Assembly: GCA_021771635.1 (NCBI GenBank)
Contig: JAETOQ010000011.1
Location: 1 to 49,763 of the forward strand
Direction: 5' to 3'
Source: Oscillospiraceae bacterium
Lineage (GTDB): Bacteria; Bacillota; Clostridia; Oscillospirales; Oscillospiraceae
Length of the DNA stretch: 49,763 bases
Positions 25,579 to 34,565 of the stretch are shown here, piece by piece (positions within the stretch are counted from its first letter, which is position 1; each line of letters starts with the position of its first letter). Position numbers and translations under genes: made by a program. The notes beneath the pieces were generated by a model. The model was not told the DNA's origin, ran no database searches, and saw only the letters and a list, made by a program, of their open reading frames with translations.

Positions 25579-25821
25579 TTGAATACCACCCTCCTAAAAA
25601 AATTTTCCGCATCTCAGTATGTTCATTGATTTTAACACGTTTTTTTGCTAAACTTGTGACTGGTTAGAAACAATCGTAAAATTTTTTTCAAAAATTTTTT
25701 AGCCCCTTTGTCCGGACCAGCTTTCAGTTTGCTTTACGGTTCGCTATCATCATATCAGAAATTTTTATCAACATTGCAATGCTAGCATTACAATCGAAAA
25801 TTTTTTAAGGAAGTGACCTCT
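25579..25821. other. AT-rich intergenic region
   Basis: About 240 bases, markedly richer in A and T than the surroundings, between two divergent genes. It must hold the promoters of both, but I see no pair of boxes good enough to name. Confidence 0.4.
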
Positions 25822-26682
25822 ATGAAAACCGGACTGGTCCTGGAGGGCGGTGCCCTGCGGACCATCTTCTCCTCCGGCGTCTGCGACGCCTTTCTGGATG
25901 CGGGACTGCCGCTGCCGGACTACACGGTGGGCGTCTCCGCCGGGATCGCCTACGGCGTCAGCTATCTCTCCCGCCAGAGCCGGAGGAACCTGAAGCTGGT
26001 GACCACCTACGCCAATGACCGCCGCTATATGGGCTGGCGGAATTTTGCCGATCCCCGGAACCGCTCCTACTTCGGGCTGAAGTTCGCCTACGAGACCATC
26101 CCCAACGAGCTGCTCCCCTTTGACTACGACACCTTTGAGGCCTATCCCGGCACGGTGGAGGCGGTGGTCACGAACCTGAACACCGGCAGGGCGGACTACC
26201 TGCCGGTGCCCCGGCGGGACGGCCACAACCTCCTGCTCCAGGCCACCTGCGCCATCCCCCTGATGTTCCCGGTGATCCACCTGGACGGCCAGCCCTATCT
26301 GGACGGCGGCTGTGCCGACCCCATCCCCTGGAAGCACGCCTTTGACATGGGCTGCGACCGCGTGGTGGTGATCCTCACCCGAGAGCGGGACTACCGCAAG
26401 GAGCCGGACCGCACCATCCGCGTTCTCTCCCGGGCGTTCCGCAAATATCCCGCCTTTTTGGAGACCATGCGCCGCAGAGCGGAGCTGTACAACGCCAGCC
26501 GGGAGGAGCTGTTCGCCCTGGAAAAGGCGGGAAAGGTCCTGGTCATCGCGCCGGAGGATACCCTGGGCTGCTCCCGGACGGAGAAGGACATGGAGGTCAT
26601 TCGCGCCCTGTGGCAGATTGGCTACTTTGCCGGACGCCGGAGCGCGAACGAAGTGCGGGCCTTCTGGACGGCGGATTTTTAA
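25822..26682 (+). CDS. Patatin-like phospholipase
   Basis: A 286-residue patatin-family hydrolase of the bacterial RssA/YjjU type. The glycine-rich oxyanion loop is LEGGALRTIF near residues 7-16, the nucleophile Ser39 lies in GVSAG, and the catalytic Asp161 in LDGG. There are no signal peptide and no membrane segment, so it is cytoplasmic; expected activity is acyl ester hydrolysis on lipids. AAGGAAGTG precedes the ATG. It is a single gene with its own terminator. The natural substrate is unknown. Confidence 0.88.
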   Translation: MKTGLVLEGGALRTIFSSGVCDAFLDAGLPLPDYTVGVSAGIAYGVSYLSRQSRRNLKLVTTYANDRRYMGWRNFADPRNRSYFGLKFAYETIPNELLPFDYDTFEAYPGTVEAVVTNLNTGRADYLPVPRRDGHNLLLQATCAIPLMFPVIHLDGQPYLDGGCADPIPWKHAFDMGCDRVVVILTRERDYRKEPDRTIRVLSRAFRKYPAFLETMRRRAELYNASREELFALEKAGKVLVIAPEDTLGCSRTEKDMEVIRALWQIGYFAGRRSANEVRAFWTADF

Positions 26683-26691
26683 CTGGTTTTT

Positions 26692-26723
26692 CAGGCAGCG
26701 CCCATGGCGGCGCTGCCTTTTTT
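26692..26723 (+). terminator. Terminator of the patatin gene
   Basis: AGGCAGCGCC, short loop, GGCGCTGCCT and T5. Confidence 0.85.
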
Positions 26724-26930
26724 GAGGGCAAACGCTTGTGTTTTTGTATAAATTTTACAGTTTTTCTCCTGCTTTTCTACGTAATATACAAAATTTTACG
26801 TAAATTTTTCGTTTCAGCATTCTGACAACTTCTCAAGGTGTTTGGAAACATATATAATGTTGAGGTGGCATAGGGTTCCCTGCGTCCGGCTGCGCCAACC
26901 AGGCCGGAGAAACGATAAAGGAGCATGAAC

Positions 26931-28679
26931 ATGGATATTTTTTCCGTCTTTACCCTCTGCGGAGGCTTGGCGTTTTTTCTCTACGGCATGACCACCATGT
27001 CCAAAAGCCTGGAGAAAATGGCCGGCGGCAAGCTGGAGCGCACGTTGAAGCGCATGACCTCCAATCCCCTGAAAAGCCTGCTGCTGGGCGCGGGCATCAC
27101 CATTGCCATCCAGTCCTCCTCCGCCATGACGGTAATGCTGGTGGGCCTGGTGAACTCCGGCGTCATGGAGTTGGGGCAGACCATCGGCGTCATCATGGGG
27201 TCCAACATCGGCACCACGCTGACGGCGTGGATCCTGTCCCTGACGGGCATTGAGAGCGAGAGCGTGTTCGTCAATCTCCTGAAGCCGGAGAACTTCTCGC
27301 CCCTGATCGCCCTGGCGGGCATCATCCTGATCATGGGCTCCAAAAAGCAGCGGCGCCGGGACATCGGCCGCATCATGGTGGGCTTCTCCATCCTGATGTA
27401 CGGCATGGAGCTGATGAAAAACGCCGTCAGCCCCCTGGCGGACCTGCCGGAGTTTTCCAGCCTGCTGACCGCTTTCAACAATCCCCTGCTGGGCGTGCTG
27501 GTGGGCGCGGTATTCACCGGCGTCATCCAGTCCTCCGCCGCGTCGGTGGGCATTTTGCAGGCCCTGGCCCTCACCGGTTCCATCACATACGGCATGGCCA
27601 TCCCCATTATCATGGGCCAGAACATCGGCACCTGCGTCACGGCCCTGATCAGCTCCATCGGCGTCAACCGGAACGCCAAGCGGGTGGCGGCCATTCATAT
27701 CTCCTTCAACGTCTTCGGCACGGTGATCTGCCTGGTCCTCTTCTACGGCGGCCATGCCATTTTCCACTTCCCCTTTATGGCCGCCTCCGTGGGCGCGGTG
27801 GGCATCGCCTTCTGCCACACGGTGTTCAATGTTCTGACCACGCTTCTGCTCCTGCCCTTCTCCCGCCAGCTGGAAAAGCTGGCGCGGAGGCTGGTGCGGA
27901 GCGAGTCCCAGGCCGAACAGTTCGCCTTCCTGGACCCCCTGCTGCTGCGGACGCCGGGTGTCGCCATCAACGAATGCGTCGCCATGGCCAACCGGATGGG
28001 CGCCCTGGCCCACGAAAATCTTCTCAACGCCATCCGGCAGCTGTCGGATTACCGTGACGAGCTGGAGACTGAGATCGCCCAAAACGAGGACAAGCTGGAC
28101 ATCTACGAGGACCGCCTGAGCAGTTATCTGGTGGGGATCTCTCAACACGGCGTGTCCATGGACGATATCCGCACGGTCTCCCGGCTTCTCCATGCCATCG
28201 GCGACTTTGAGCGCATCGGCGACCACGCGCTGAACCTGCAGGAATCCGCCCGGGAGCTGCACGAAAAAGATCTGCACTTCTCCGAGACCGCCAGCGAGGA
28301 GCTTCAGGTCCTGGTGAACGCCCTGAAGGACATCATGGATGCCGCCTTCAGCTGTTTCCAGGCGGACGACCCCGACGCCGCCAAATTTGTGGAGCCTTTG
28401 GAGGAGACCATTGACCTGCTGATCGAGGAGATCCGCCTGCGCCACATCCAGCGGCTCCAGACCGGGGACTGCACCATCCAGCTGGGCTTTGTGCTCAGCG
28501 ACCTGCTGACCAATTTCGAGCGTGTCTCGGACCACTGTTCCAACATCGCCGTCTGCGTCATTGAGGAGCAGAACCGCGATCTGGACCGCCACGCCTATCT
28601 CCACGATATCAAATCCGCCGGCGACTTTACCGCCGACTTGGACAGGGATCTGAAAAAATATCAGCTGCCCCAGATGTGA
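26931..28679 (+). CDS. Na/Pi cotransporter with PhoU domain
   Basis: A 582-residue type II sodium-phosphate cotransporter family protein. The membrane part (residues about 1-310) has two repeats with the signature QSSSAMTVMLVG near 60 and its counterpart QSSAASVGILQALA near 200; each QSS box is part of the substrate site. A cytoplasmic PhoU-like helical domain occupies about 340-560. It would take up or sense phosphate. Start taken as the second of two nearby ATGs, 7 bases after AAAGGAG; the first is too close. A TATAAT at 26853-26858 may be its -10 box. It is a single gene. Confidence 0.92.
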   Translation: MDIFSVFTLCGGLAFFLYGMTTMSKSLEKMAGGKLERTLKRMTSNPLKSLLLGAGITIAIQSSSAMTVMLVGLVNSGVMELGQTIGVIMGSNIGTTLTAWILSLTGIESESVFVNLLKPENFSPLIALAGIILIMGSKKQRRRDIGRIMVGFSILMYGMELMKNAVSPLADLPEFSSLLTAFNNPLLGVLVGAVFTGVIQSSAASVGILQALALTGSITYGMAIPIIMGQNIGTCVTALISSIGVNRNAKRVAAIHISFNVFGTVICLVLFYGGHAIFHFPFMAASVGAVGIAFCHTVFNVLTTLLLLPFSRQLEKLARRLVRSESQAEQFAFLDPLLLRTPGVAINECVAMANRMGALAHENLLNAIRQLSDYRDELETEIAQNEDKLDIYEDRLSSYLVGISQHGVSMDDIRTVSRLLHAIGDFERIGDHALNLQESARELHEKDLHFSETASEELQVLVNALKDIMDAAFSCFQADDPDAAKFVEPLEETIDLLIEEIRLRHIQRLQTGDCTIQLGFVLSDLLTNFERVSDHCSNIAVCVIEEQNRDLDRHAYLHDIKSAGDFTADLDRDLKKYQLPQM

Positions 28680-28694
28680 CCTCCTATGGGACAA

Positions 28695-28726
28695 GCCTCC
28701 GCATTCCATGCGGAGGTTTGTTTTTG
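28695..28726 (+). terminator. Terminator of the Na/Pi transporter gene
   Basis: GCCTCCGCAT, loop TCC, ATGCGGAGG, TTTGTTTTT. Confidence 0.88.
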
Positions 28727-28785
28727 TATAAATTCCAACGACTCTGGAAAGGATATCCACATTACCAAAAACAGGAGGTCCTCCA

Positions 28786-29400
28786 ATGTCTGTGGATTTC
28801 AAAAGCAGCGAGACTCTGAAAAACCTGATGCGCGCCTTTGCCGGCGAGAGCCAGGCCCGCAACCGCTATACCTTTGCCGCGTCCCTGTGCCAAAAGCAGA
28901 AGCTGCACGTGCTGGAAGCGGTGTTCCAGTTCACCGCCAGCCAGGAAAAGGAGCACGCGGAGATCTTCTATAACCACATGAAGGAGCTTGCCGGCGAGAC
29001 CATTTCCATCGACGGCAGCTATCCCGTGGACATCACCAACGATGTGGTCCAGCTGCTGCGCCGCGCCCAGCACAATGAATACGAGGAGTTTGATCCGGTC
29101 TACAAGGCCTTTGCCGACACCGCCAGGGAGGAGGGCTTCCCCAAGGTCGCCGCCTCCTTCCAGCAGATCGCCGGGATTGAACAGAGCCACGGCAATCGCT
29201 TCGACCAGTTCGCGGACCTGCTGGAATCCGGCAAGCTCTTCGTCTCCGACACCAAATGCGGCTGGATGTGCCTGAACTGCGGCCATATCCAGGAGGGGCT
29301 GCAGGCGCCCAAGTCCTGCCCCGTCTGCGGCCATGATCAGGGCTTCTTCATCCGTTTGGAAATGGCGCCCTACGGCGGCGCTCCCGTCCTGCTTCACTGA
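28786..29400 (+). CDS. rbr: Rubrerythrin
   Basis: A 204-residue oxygen-defence protein that reduces hydrogen peroxide in anaerobes. The four-helix diiron domain has the ligand motifs AFAGESQARNRY and TASQEKEHAEIFY in its first half and EYEEFDP and AGIEQSHGNRF in its second half. A C-terminal rubredoxin domain follows with two knuckles, CLNCGH and CPVCGH, for one iron. Length and order are classical. AGGAGG precedes the ATG. It is a single gene ended by a strong terminator and supports an anaerobic lifestyle. Confidence 0.95.
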   Translation: MSVDFKSSETLKNLMRAFAGESQARNRYTFAASLCQKQKLHVLEAVFQFTASQEKEHAEIFYNHMKELAGETISIDGSYPVDITNDVVQLLRRAQHNEYEEFDPVYKAFADTAREEGFPKVAASFQQIAGIEQSHGNRFDQFADLLESGKLFVSDTKCGWMCLNCGHIQEGLQAPKSCPVCGHDQGFFIRLEMAPYGGAPVLLH

Positions 29401-29413
29401 CTCCTTTCAGAAA

Positions 29414-29457
29414 AAGACGCCGCGGACAGCTGTCCGCGGCGTCCTTTTCCTTTTTTA
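29414..29457. terminator. Bidirectional terminator
   Basis: GACGCCGCGGACA, loop GC, TGTCCGCGGCGTC with A5 before and a T-rich tract after. Shared by rubrerythrin and the convergent degV gene. Confidence 0.9.
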
Positions 29458-30300
29458 ATACCCGATGATCAGGCCCTTTTCCATGGCATAAAAGCTGGTC
29501 AGGCCCCGGCAGGGGATGATATCCACACTCTTTACCGGCAGATCCGCCAGGATCTGTTCCTTCAGCTTTAGCGCGGAGACCAGATTCTCACAGTGGGAGA
29601 TGACCACCTCCGCGCCGACGCAGTCCTTGCTGTCCTTCATCAGCGCCGTGATCGCCCGGTAGGTCTTGGACTCACCCCGGGCCTTGTCGGCCACATGGAT
29701 GGTGCCCTGGGGCGTGGCGTCGGCAATGACATGGATGCCCAGGGTGTGGAGCAATGTGCCCACCAGGGGGCGCATCCGGCCGTTTTTAATGAGATTATCA
29801 AAATTCTCCAGGGTAAAGCAGGTGCGCAGTGCCGCCTGATAGACCCGCAGCTGGTTGCAGATGCCCTCAAAGTCGTCCTTCGTATCCGCCTCCATCAGTT
29901 CTTTGGCCCGGCGGATCAACAGGACCATGGCGCCGGCGGTAGCCTTGGAATCGATGACGCAGACCTGTTTTTCCGGGTGCTCCTCCAGCACCATGTCCCG
30001 GCCCAGCAGGGCCGCGTTATAGGTGCCGGACAGATTGGCGGATATGGTGAAGCAGATGGTCCGGTCCCCCTTTTCAAATGCCTTGGCAAAGGCAGCCGGA
30101 GACGGGCATGCCGTGGAAGAGGCGGCCTTTTCCGCCGCCATGGCCGCCAGCAGCTCCGGGACCTCCAGCGCATCGTTATCCAAAAACTCCCGGTCGCCCA
30201 CCTGGAGCCGCAGGGGAACTGTCTCAAAGCGGACCCGCTCACTTTTAAAGTCGCCCATCCGCAGGTCACAGCTACTGTCACTCACAATATTCCAAATCAT
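29455..30300 (-). CDS. DegV family fatty acid-binding protein
   Basis: A 281-residue protein of the DegV/FakB fold, which binds a fatty acid so that FakA can phosphorylate it. Signs are IVSDSSCDL at the start, SSTACPSPAAF near residue 60, ISANLSGTYNAA near 86-97 and VIDSKATAGAM near 117. The usual second loop GRM appears as KNGRMRPLVGTLL. It is cytoplasmic. AAGGAG sits 7 bases before the ATG. No fakA is beside it, so lipid salvage is inferred from the family only. Confidence 0.88.
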   Translation of the reverse strand: MIWNIVSDSSCDLRMGDFKSERVRFETVPLRLQVGDREFLDNDALEVPELLAAMAAEKAASSTACPSPAAFAKAFEKGDRTICFTISANLSGTYNAALLGRDMVLEEHPEKQVCVIDSKATAGAMVLLIRRAKELMEADTKDDFEGICNQLRVYQAALRTCFTLENFDNLIKNGRMRPLVGTLLHTLGIHVIADATPQGTIHVADKARGESKTYRAITALMKDSKDCVGAEVVISHCENLVSALKLKEQILADLPVKSVDIIPCRGLTSFYAMEKGLIIGY

Positions 30301-30393
30301 ATGCCGCTCCTTATAATCTGGTTTTGAATATTATATTTTATATGATACTGCTATCTCCTGCATTTGTCAACGCAAAAAAATATCTCTGCTGTC

Positions 30394-30447
30394 TTGACAT
30401 TCGGACACTTCAGTAGTATCCTGCAAATAGTTCTTTTTAAAACTATT
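30394..30447 (+). promoter_or_regulatory. Promoter and operator of the MarR-MATE operon
   Basis: TTGACA (30394-30399), 17-base spacer, TATCCT (30417-30422). Directly after the -10 box is a dyad AATAGTT, 8 bases, AACTATT (30426-30447), where the MarR protein would block transcription. Confidence 0.7.
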
Positions 30448-30472
30448 TTTTTAGAAACTTTTGGAGGCAGGC

Positions 30473-30922
30473 ATGTCCGTCAACTGTACCCGTATGCTGC
30501 AATTCTCCCGGCAGCTGGAAAAATTTTATACGCACCAGTTCTCCCGCTTTTTGGAGCGGACCGGGCTTTCCATGCGGGAAGTCCATGTGCTGCTGTTCCT
30601 CGCCAACAACCCGGATCACGACACCGCCCGGGATGTGACGGAATGCCGCGGCATCTCCAAGTCCCAGGTCTCCCAGGCCGTTGAGCTTCTGGCGGTGGAG
30701 GGGTTTCTCTGCCGCCGGCCGGACGGGGCGGACCGCCGGGTGGTCCGCCTCTCCATCACCCCGGAGGGACTTCCGCTGGCCCGGGAATGCCAGGCCATTC
30801 AGGCCGCTTGCTGGCAGCAGCTGCTGGAGGGACTGACACCGGAGCAGGAGGACCTGCTCCACACCCTGTTTGAAACGGTTCTGCGCAACAGCGCCCGCCT
30901 GTCGGAGGGGGCCTCTGTATGA
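30473..30922 (+). CDS. MarR family regulator
   Basis: A 149-residue winged-helix dimer. The recognition region reads ARDVTECRGISKSQVSQAVE, followed by the wing DGADRRVVRLSITPEG, the standard MarR signature. It overlaps the efflux gene behind it by ATGA, so the pair is translated together and the regulator probably controls the pump. Start chosen at the ATG with GGAGGC in front; the TTG four codons upstream is unlikely. The signal molecule cannot be told from sequence. Confidence 0.93.
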   Translation: MSVNCTRMLQFSRQLEKFYTHQFSRFLERTGLSMREVHVLLFLANNPDHDTARDVTECRGISKSQVSQAVELLAVEGFLCRRPDGADRRVVRLSITPEGLPLARECQAIQAACWQQLLEGLTPEQEDLLHTLFETVLRNSARLSEGASV

Positions 30923-32304
30923 AGCAAAAGAACGTGGACCTTGGCAGCGGCAGTGTGGGAAAGCTGCTGTTCTCCCTGTCCCTGCCCACCATCGCCTCCC
31001 AGATCGTCAACATGCTCTATAACCTGGTGGACCGGGTGTACATCGGCCACATGGAGCCGGTGGACACCGTTGGCAAGCTGGCCCTCACCGGCGTGGGGGT
31101 GTGCCTGCCGGTCATCATGGTGATCTCCGCCTTTGCCGCGCTGCTGGCCATGGGCGGGGCGCCCCGGGCCTCCATTCATGAGGGGCGGGGCAATCCCCGG
31201 GAGGCGGAGCGCATCATGGGCAACAGCTTTACCCTTCTTCTGGTGGCCTCCCTGGTTTTGACGCTGGTGTTCCAGCTCTTCGCGGAGCCGCTGCTGCTGA
31301 CCTTCGGCGCCAGCCCCAACACCATCGGCTATGCCCTGAGCTACATGCGCATCTATTCCATGGGCACCCTCTTTGTCCAGATGACCTTGGGCATGAATGC
31401 CTACATCACCGCCCAGGGCTTCACCACCGTCAGCATGAAGACCGTGCTGATCGGCGCGGGGCTGAACACTGTGCTGGACCCCATCTTCATCTTCACTCTG
31501 GGCATGGGTGTGCGGGGCGCGGCTCTGGCCACCATTATCTCCCAGGCGGTGTCCGCTGTTTGGGTGCTGCGGTTCCTCACCAGCTCCAGGACCCGCTGGC
31601 GTTTGCGGAAGGAGCATCTGCGGCCCGTGCCCGCGGTGTTCCTGCCCTGCCTGGCCCTGGGTCTGGCCCCGTTTATCATGCAGTCCACGGAGAGCCTCAT
31701 CGCCGTGTGCTTCAATTCCTCCCTGCTGAAATACGGCGGAGACATCGCCGTGGGCACCATGACAGTGCTGACCAGCGTCATGCAGTTCGCCATGATGCCC
31801 CTTCAGGGCCTGAGCCAAGGCGCCCAGCCCATCGTCAGCTATAATTTTGGCGCCCGGAACGCCCAGCGGGTGCGGGACGCCTTCCGCTGCCTGCTGCGGG
31901 CGTGCCTGACCTACTCCCTGGTGCTGTGGGCGCTGGTGCAGCTCTTTCCCCGGCCCTTCGTCCTGATCTTCAACAACACCCCTGAGCTGGTGGACTACGC
32001 GGTCTGGGCCATGCGGATCTATCTGGGAGCCACGGGCATTTTCGGCATCCAAATCGCCTGCCAGCAGACCTTCATCGCCCTGGGCAACGCCAAGGCTTCC
32101 CTGTTCCTGGCGATCCTGCGGAAGATCATCCTTCTGATCCCCTTGATCTATATCCTGCCCCATTTCTTTGCCAACAAGGTCTTTGCCGTCTTTTTGGCGG
32201 AGCCGGTGGCGGATCTCCTGGCGGTCTGTACCACCGCGACCATGTTTGCCGTCCAATTCAAAAAGAGTATGGCTGCGCTGGAGGGCGGTCAGCCCAGCGC
32301 GTAG
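30919..32304 (+). CDS. MATE family efflux transporter
   Basis: A 461-residue multidrug/toxin extruder with twelve hydrophobic segments in two homologous halves. The N-terminus GKLLFSLSLPTIASQIVNML and the region LYNLVDRVYIGHM match the clostridial NorM/DinF-like MATE branch. Length is typical. It exports cationic or amphipathic compounds with sodium or protons. It is coupled to the MarR gene, and a very strong terminator follows. It ends next to the nicotinate cluster but on the opposite strand, so no shared role is implied. Confidence 0.92.
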   Translation: MKQKNVDLGSGSVGKLLFSLSLPTIASQIVNMLYNLVDRVYIGHMEPVDTVGKLALTGVGVCLPVIMVISAFAALLAMGGAPRASIHEGRGNPREAERIMGNSFTLLLVASLVLTLVFQLFAEPLLLTFGASPNTIGYALSYMRIYSMGTLFVQMTLGMNAYITAQGFTTVSMKTVLIGAGLNTVLDPIFIFTLGMGVRGAALATIISQAVSAVWVLRFLTSSRTRWRLRKEHLRPVPAVFLPCLALGLAPFIMQSTESLIAVCFNSSLLKYGGDIAVGTMTVLTSVMQFAMMPLQGLSQGAQPIVSYNFGARNAQRVRDAFRCLLRACLTYSLVLWALVQLFPRPFVLIFNNTPELVDYAVWAMRIYLGATGIFGIQIACQQTFIALGNAKASLFLAILRKIILLIPLIYILPHFFANKVFAVFLAEPVADLLAVCTTATMFAVQFKKSMAALEGGQPSA

Positions 32305-32424
32305 GCGGCCATCAGGTCATTCGGACACACCGTCTGGGTCTGCTCCGGCGGGGTGTCCCGTGTCTCAAATAAGATGTATCGCACATCCAGTGTCCCGCGC
32401 CAAGTTTTTCGTATCCGTGACAGC

Positions 32425-32475
32425 AAAAGCCATGCCCCTGCCGCGATGCTGCGGCAGGGGCATGGCTTTTGTTTG
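32425..32475 (+). terminator. Strong terminator after the MATE gene
   Basis: A 20-bp perfect stem starting AAAAGCCATGCCCCTGCCGC with a GATGCT loop, followed by TTTTGTTTG. The reverse strand also has four T, so it may protect the gene from the convergent nicotinate operon. Confidence 0.92.
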
Positions 32476-32502
32476 TTCTGTGTCAGTCAGGAAGGTCTGT
32501 TG

Positions 32503-32726
32503 GTAATACTAGACTTCATTAAAAAGTAGGCGAAGTCTCCCCGCAAGGGGGATGCGATATTCGTAAGGCGCTGAAGCGCCAACGACGATCCAATGCTTTT
32601 TATAGCGCCGAAGGCGCGTTGAAGTCTCATGAGACGGCATTTGTGCCTGTGGCACAAATGGGCGGCGCGCTTAGCGGCGCCTTCTTCCGCAGAAAATATC
32701 TATTTTCTGCGGAAGAATCGTATTAC
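32503..32726. repeat. Hairpin-rich 224-bp element between convergent operons
   Basis: The ends are imperfect inverted repeats (GTAATACTAGACTTC against GTAATACGATTCTTC, 12 of 15). Inside, hairpins follow one another: CCCCGCAAGGGG, GGCGCTGAAGCGCC, GCGCCGAAGGCGC, GTCTCATGAGAC, CATTTGTGCC / GGCACAAATG, GGCGC / GCGCC and a perfect 17-bp stem TTCTTCCGCAGAAAATA. No protein fits. It ends 9 bases before the stop codon of the last nicotinate-cluster gene and could act as a 3' stabiliser or terminator. Confidence 0.75.
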
Positions 32727-32734
32727 AACGCAAA

Positions 32735-33352
32735 TCAGCGCTGGCCGTCCTCGCACTTGGCCTCGGACTTCTGCAGGCCGCCGATACGGCCGACGCCGTT
32801 CACCGTGGCATGGGGGCGTCCGCCATCGGACAGGACGACTGCCATGATGATCTCATCCGCTCTGGGAGCGTCGGGGATGGAGACCTCGATGGAGCCGTAG
32901 TGGGTGCGCACGAAAGCGGCATCCTTGAAGTGGATGGAAATGTCCAGGGAAGCGCCGATGCCGGCAACTTTCTCGTTGGAGGGGATGATGGACTTGCCGC
33001 CGCCGATGGCCGCACGGATGGTCTTGCCGGCCTTGGGATGCAGCATGGCAGAGGAATGCTCCAGCTCGCCGTCTGTGCCGACGATGCAGCCCTTACCATA
33101 GGTCTCCACGTTCTCAGCGCCCAGCAGTTCAGCGCCCTTGCGGGTCAACAGGTCGCCCAGGTACTCGCCGTACTCGGTCAGCTCGCTCAGGTCCTCCTGC
33201 CACTTGCCGGCATAGGGGTTCTTGATAACAGCCGCCACAGAGACGGTCTTCAGGCACTTCTTGTCACCATTCTCAACGGGCATGTCAGCGCCGCCCTCAA
33301 GGTAGATCTCCTCCAGGTTGGTGACGATCTTGCGGATCTTGGGTTCCTTCAT
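32735..33352 (-). CDS. PF06684 (DUF1185, 'amino acid synthesis') family protein
   Basis: A 205-residue protein beginning MKEPKIRKIVTNLEEIYLEG, with the conserved NPYAGKW, GKGCIVGTDGELEH, GGGKSIIPSNEKVAG and HYGSIEVSIPDAPRADE blocks of PF06684. Known structures of this family show a variant of the Bacillus chorismate mutase fold and suggested a role in amino-acid metabolism; no reaction is established. It is the last gene of the nicotinate transcription unit, 52 bases after enamidase. It may handle a ring-opened or tautomeric intermediate, but that is inference from position. AGGAGG precedes the ATG. Confidence 0.85.
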   Translation of the reverse strand: MKEPKIRKIVTNLEEIYLEGGADMPVENGDKKCLKTVSVAAVIKNPYAGKWQEDLSELTEYGEYLGDLLTRKGAELLGAENVETYGKGCIVGTDGELEHSSAMLHPKAGKTIRAAIGGGKSIIPSNEKVAGIGASLDISIHFKDAAFVRTHYGSIEVSIPDAPRADEIIMAVVLSDGGRPHATVNGVGRIGGLQKSEAKCEDGQR

Positions 33353-33404
33353 GATAATTCCTCCTATTTAATATAGAAATTCTGATCGATCAGATCGGTC
33401 CTTA

Positions 33405-34565
33405 TCAGCAGGGCTTTCTCTTGGCGGGAGGCGTGTTGCTGCTCTTCTTGACATTGACCTTGCCGTCAATGATGACATAGCTCAGGCCGGGCAGGTCGCC
33501 GGCGGCGAAAGCGCCCAGAGCGTCATCAGCCACAGAGCCCATGGGGGCGTCCATAATCAGCAGGTCGGCCTCCTTGCCCACAGCGATGGTGCCGCGGTTC
33601 AGGCGGTCATAGACCTTGGCGGGGTTGCCGGTCGCCATGGCGACGGCGACGGCGGGCTCAATGCCGCCCATGGAGGCAGCGAAGGAGATGTTGCGCATGA
33701 TGCCCAGGGGGATGATGCCGGTGCCGGAGGGGGCGTCATTGCCAAAGATGACACGGCCCAGCTGGCCCTTCTCAGCAGCACGCTTCAGGACATAAGTAGC
33801 GATCTTGGGGTTGCCGCACTGCACAACCTCCATGGCGAAGGGCGTCTCGTCCATGATGCGGTCCACCTCGTGCTCGGGGATGGCGGTGGGGCCGCCGTTG
33901 ATGTGGGAGACCACATCGGGCTTGGTCTTGATCACGTCGTCAGCGGTGACGGTGGAACTGCCGGGAATGGAAGTGCCGCCGGTGTGCATCTGCACCTTGA
34001 AGCCGTTCTTGTGGGCCCACTCCACCATGGGAGCGGCCAGCTCAGGATTGTTGACAGAGCCCAGGCCGATTTCGCCGACGATCCACACGCCTTCTTTGGC
34101 CAGGTCTTCAAAGTCCTTTTCCACCAGGCCCTTTTCCATGATCAGGGCGCCGCCCTCAACTTTCACGCCGGCAGGCTTGGCATTGGCGAAGCTCTTGTGG
34201 CCCACGACGGCCAGGGCCTTGGTGCCGGAGGGATCCTTGGGACGGCCGGGGAAGTGGCACTCACCAGCGGAGATCATGGTGGTCACGCCGCCGTTCTTGG
34301 CGCTTTCGATGAAGCCGAAGGTCTTCTGACGGGTGCCGTAGCCGTCGGCAGTGGTAACATGGACGTGAGTGTCCCACAGGCCGGGAGTGACGGTGGTCCC
34401 GTTGGCGTCGACCACGGTCGCATCCCCAATGTTAGCGAGGAGCTCCTCGCCGCCGATAGCGGAGATCAGATTGTCCTCCACCACGATGACGCTGCCCTCG
34501 AGAATAGGCTTGGTAATGTCACCGGAAACGATGGTTCCAATGTTCTTGATTACTAAGGTTGCCAT
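33405..34565 (-). CDS. ena: Enamidase
   Basis: A 386-residue amidohydrolase that hydrolyses 1,4,5,6-tetrahydro-6-oxonicotinate to 2-formylglutarate and ammonia, the ring-opening step of nicotinate fermentation. It follows the Eubacterium barkeri enzyme closely along its length. The metal site is visible as DTHVHV (His67, His69), QMHTGG (His194), SHINGG (His221) and FGNDAPSG (Asp277), fitting the Fe-Zn centre reported for that enzyme. A C-terminal tail KSSNTPPAKRKPC is also shared. Cytoplasmic. AGGGAG precedes the ATG. It lies between the EIIC-like gene and the PF06684 gene. Confidence 0.95.
   Translation of the reverse strand: MATLVIKNIGTIVSGDITKPILEGSVIVVEDNLISAIGGEELLANIGDATVVDANGTTVTPGLWDTHVHVTTADGYGTRQKTFGFIESAKNGGVTTMISAGECHFPGRPKDPSGTKALAVVGHKSFANAKPAGVKVEGGALIMEKGLVEKDFEDLAKEGVWIVGEIGLGSVNNPELAAPMVEWAHKNGFKVQMHTGGTSIPGSSTVTADDVIKTKPDVVSHINGGPTAIPEHEVDRIMDETPFAMEVVQCGNPKIATYVLKRAAEKGQLGRVIFGNDAPSGTGIIPLGIMRNISFAASMGGIEPAVAVAMATGNPAKVYDRLNRGTIAVGKEADLLIMDAPMGSVADDALGAFAAGDLPGLSYVIIDGKVNVKKSSNTPPAKRKPC

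Noticed and set aside
26814-28862. A 682-codon minus-strand open frame over the Na/Pi transporter
   Set aside because: It is a mirror frame of a high-GC gene with strong family motifs on the plus strand. It has no ribosome site and is rich in His, Gln and Gly, typical of shadow frames.
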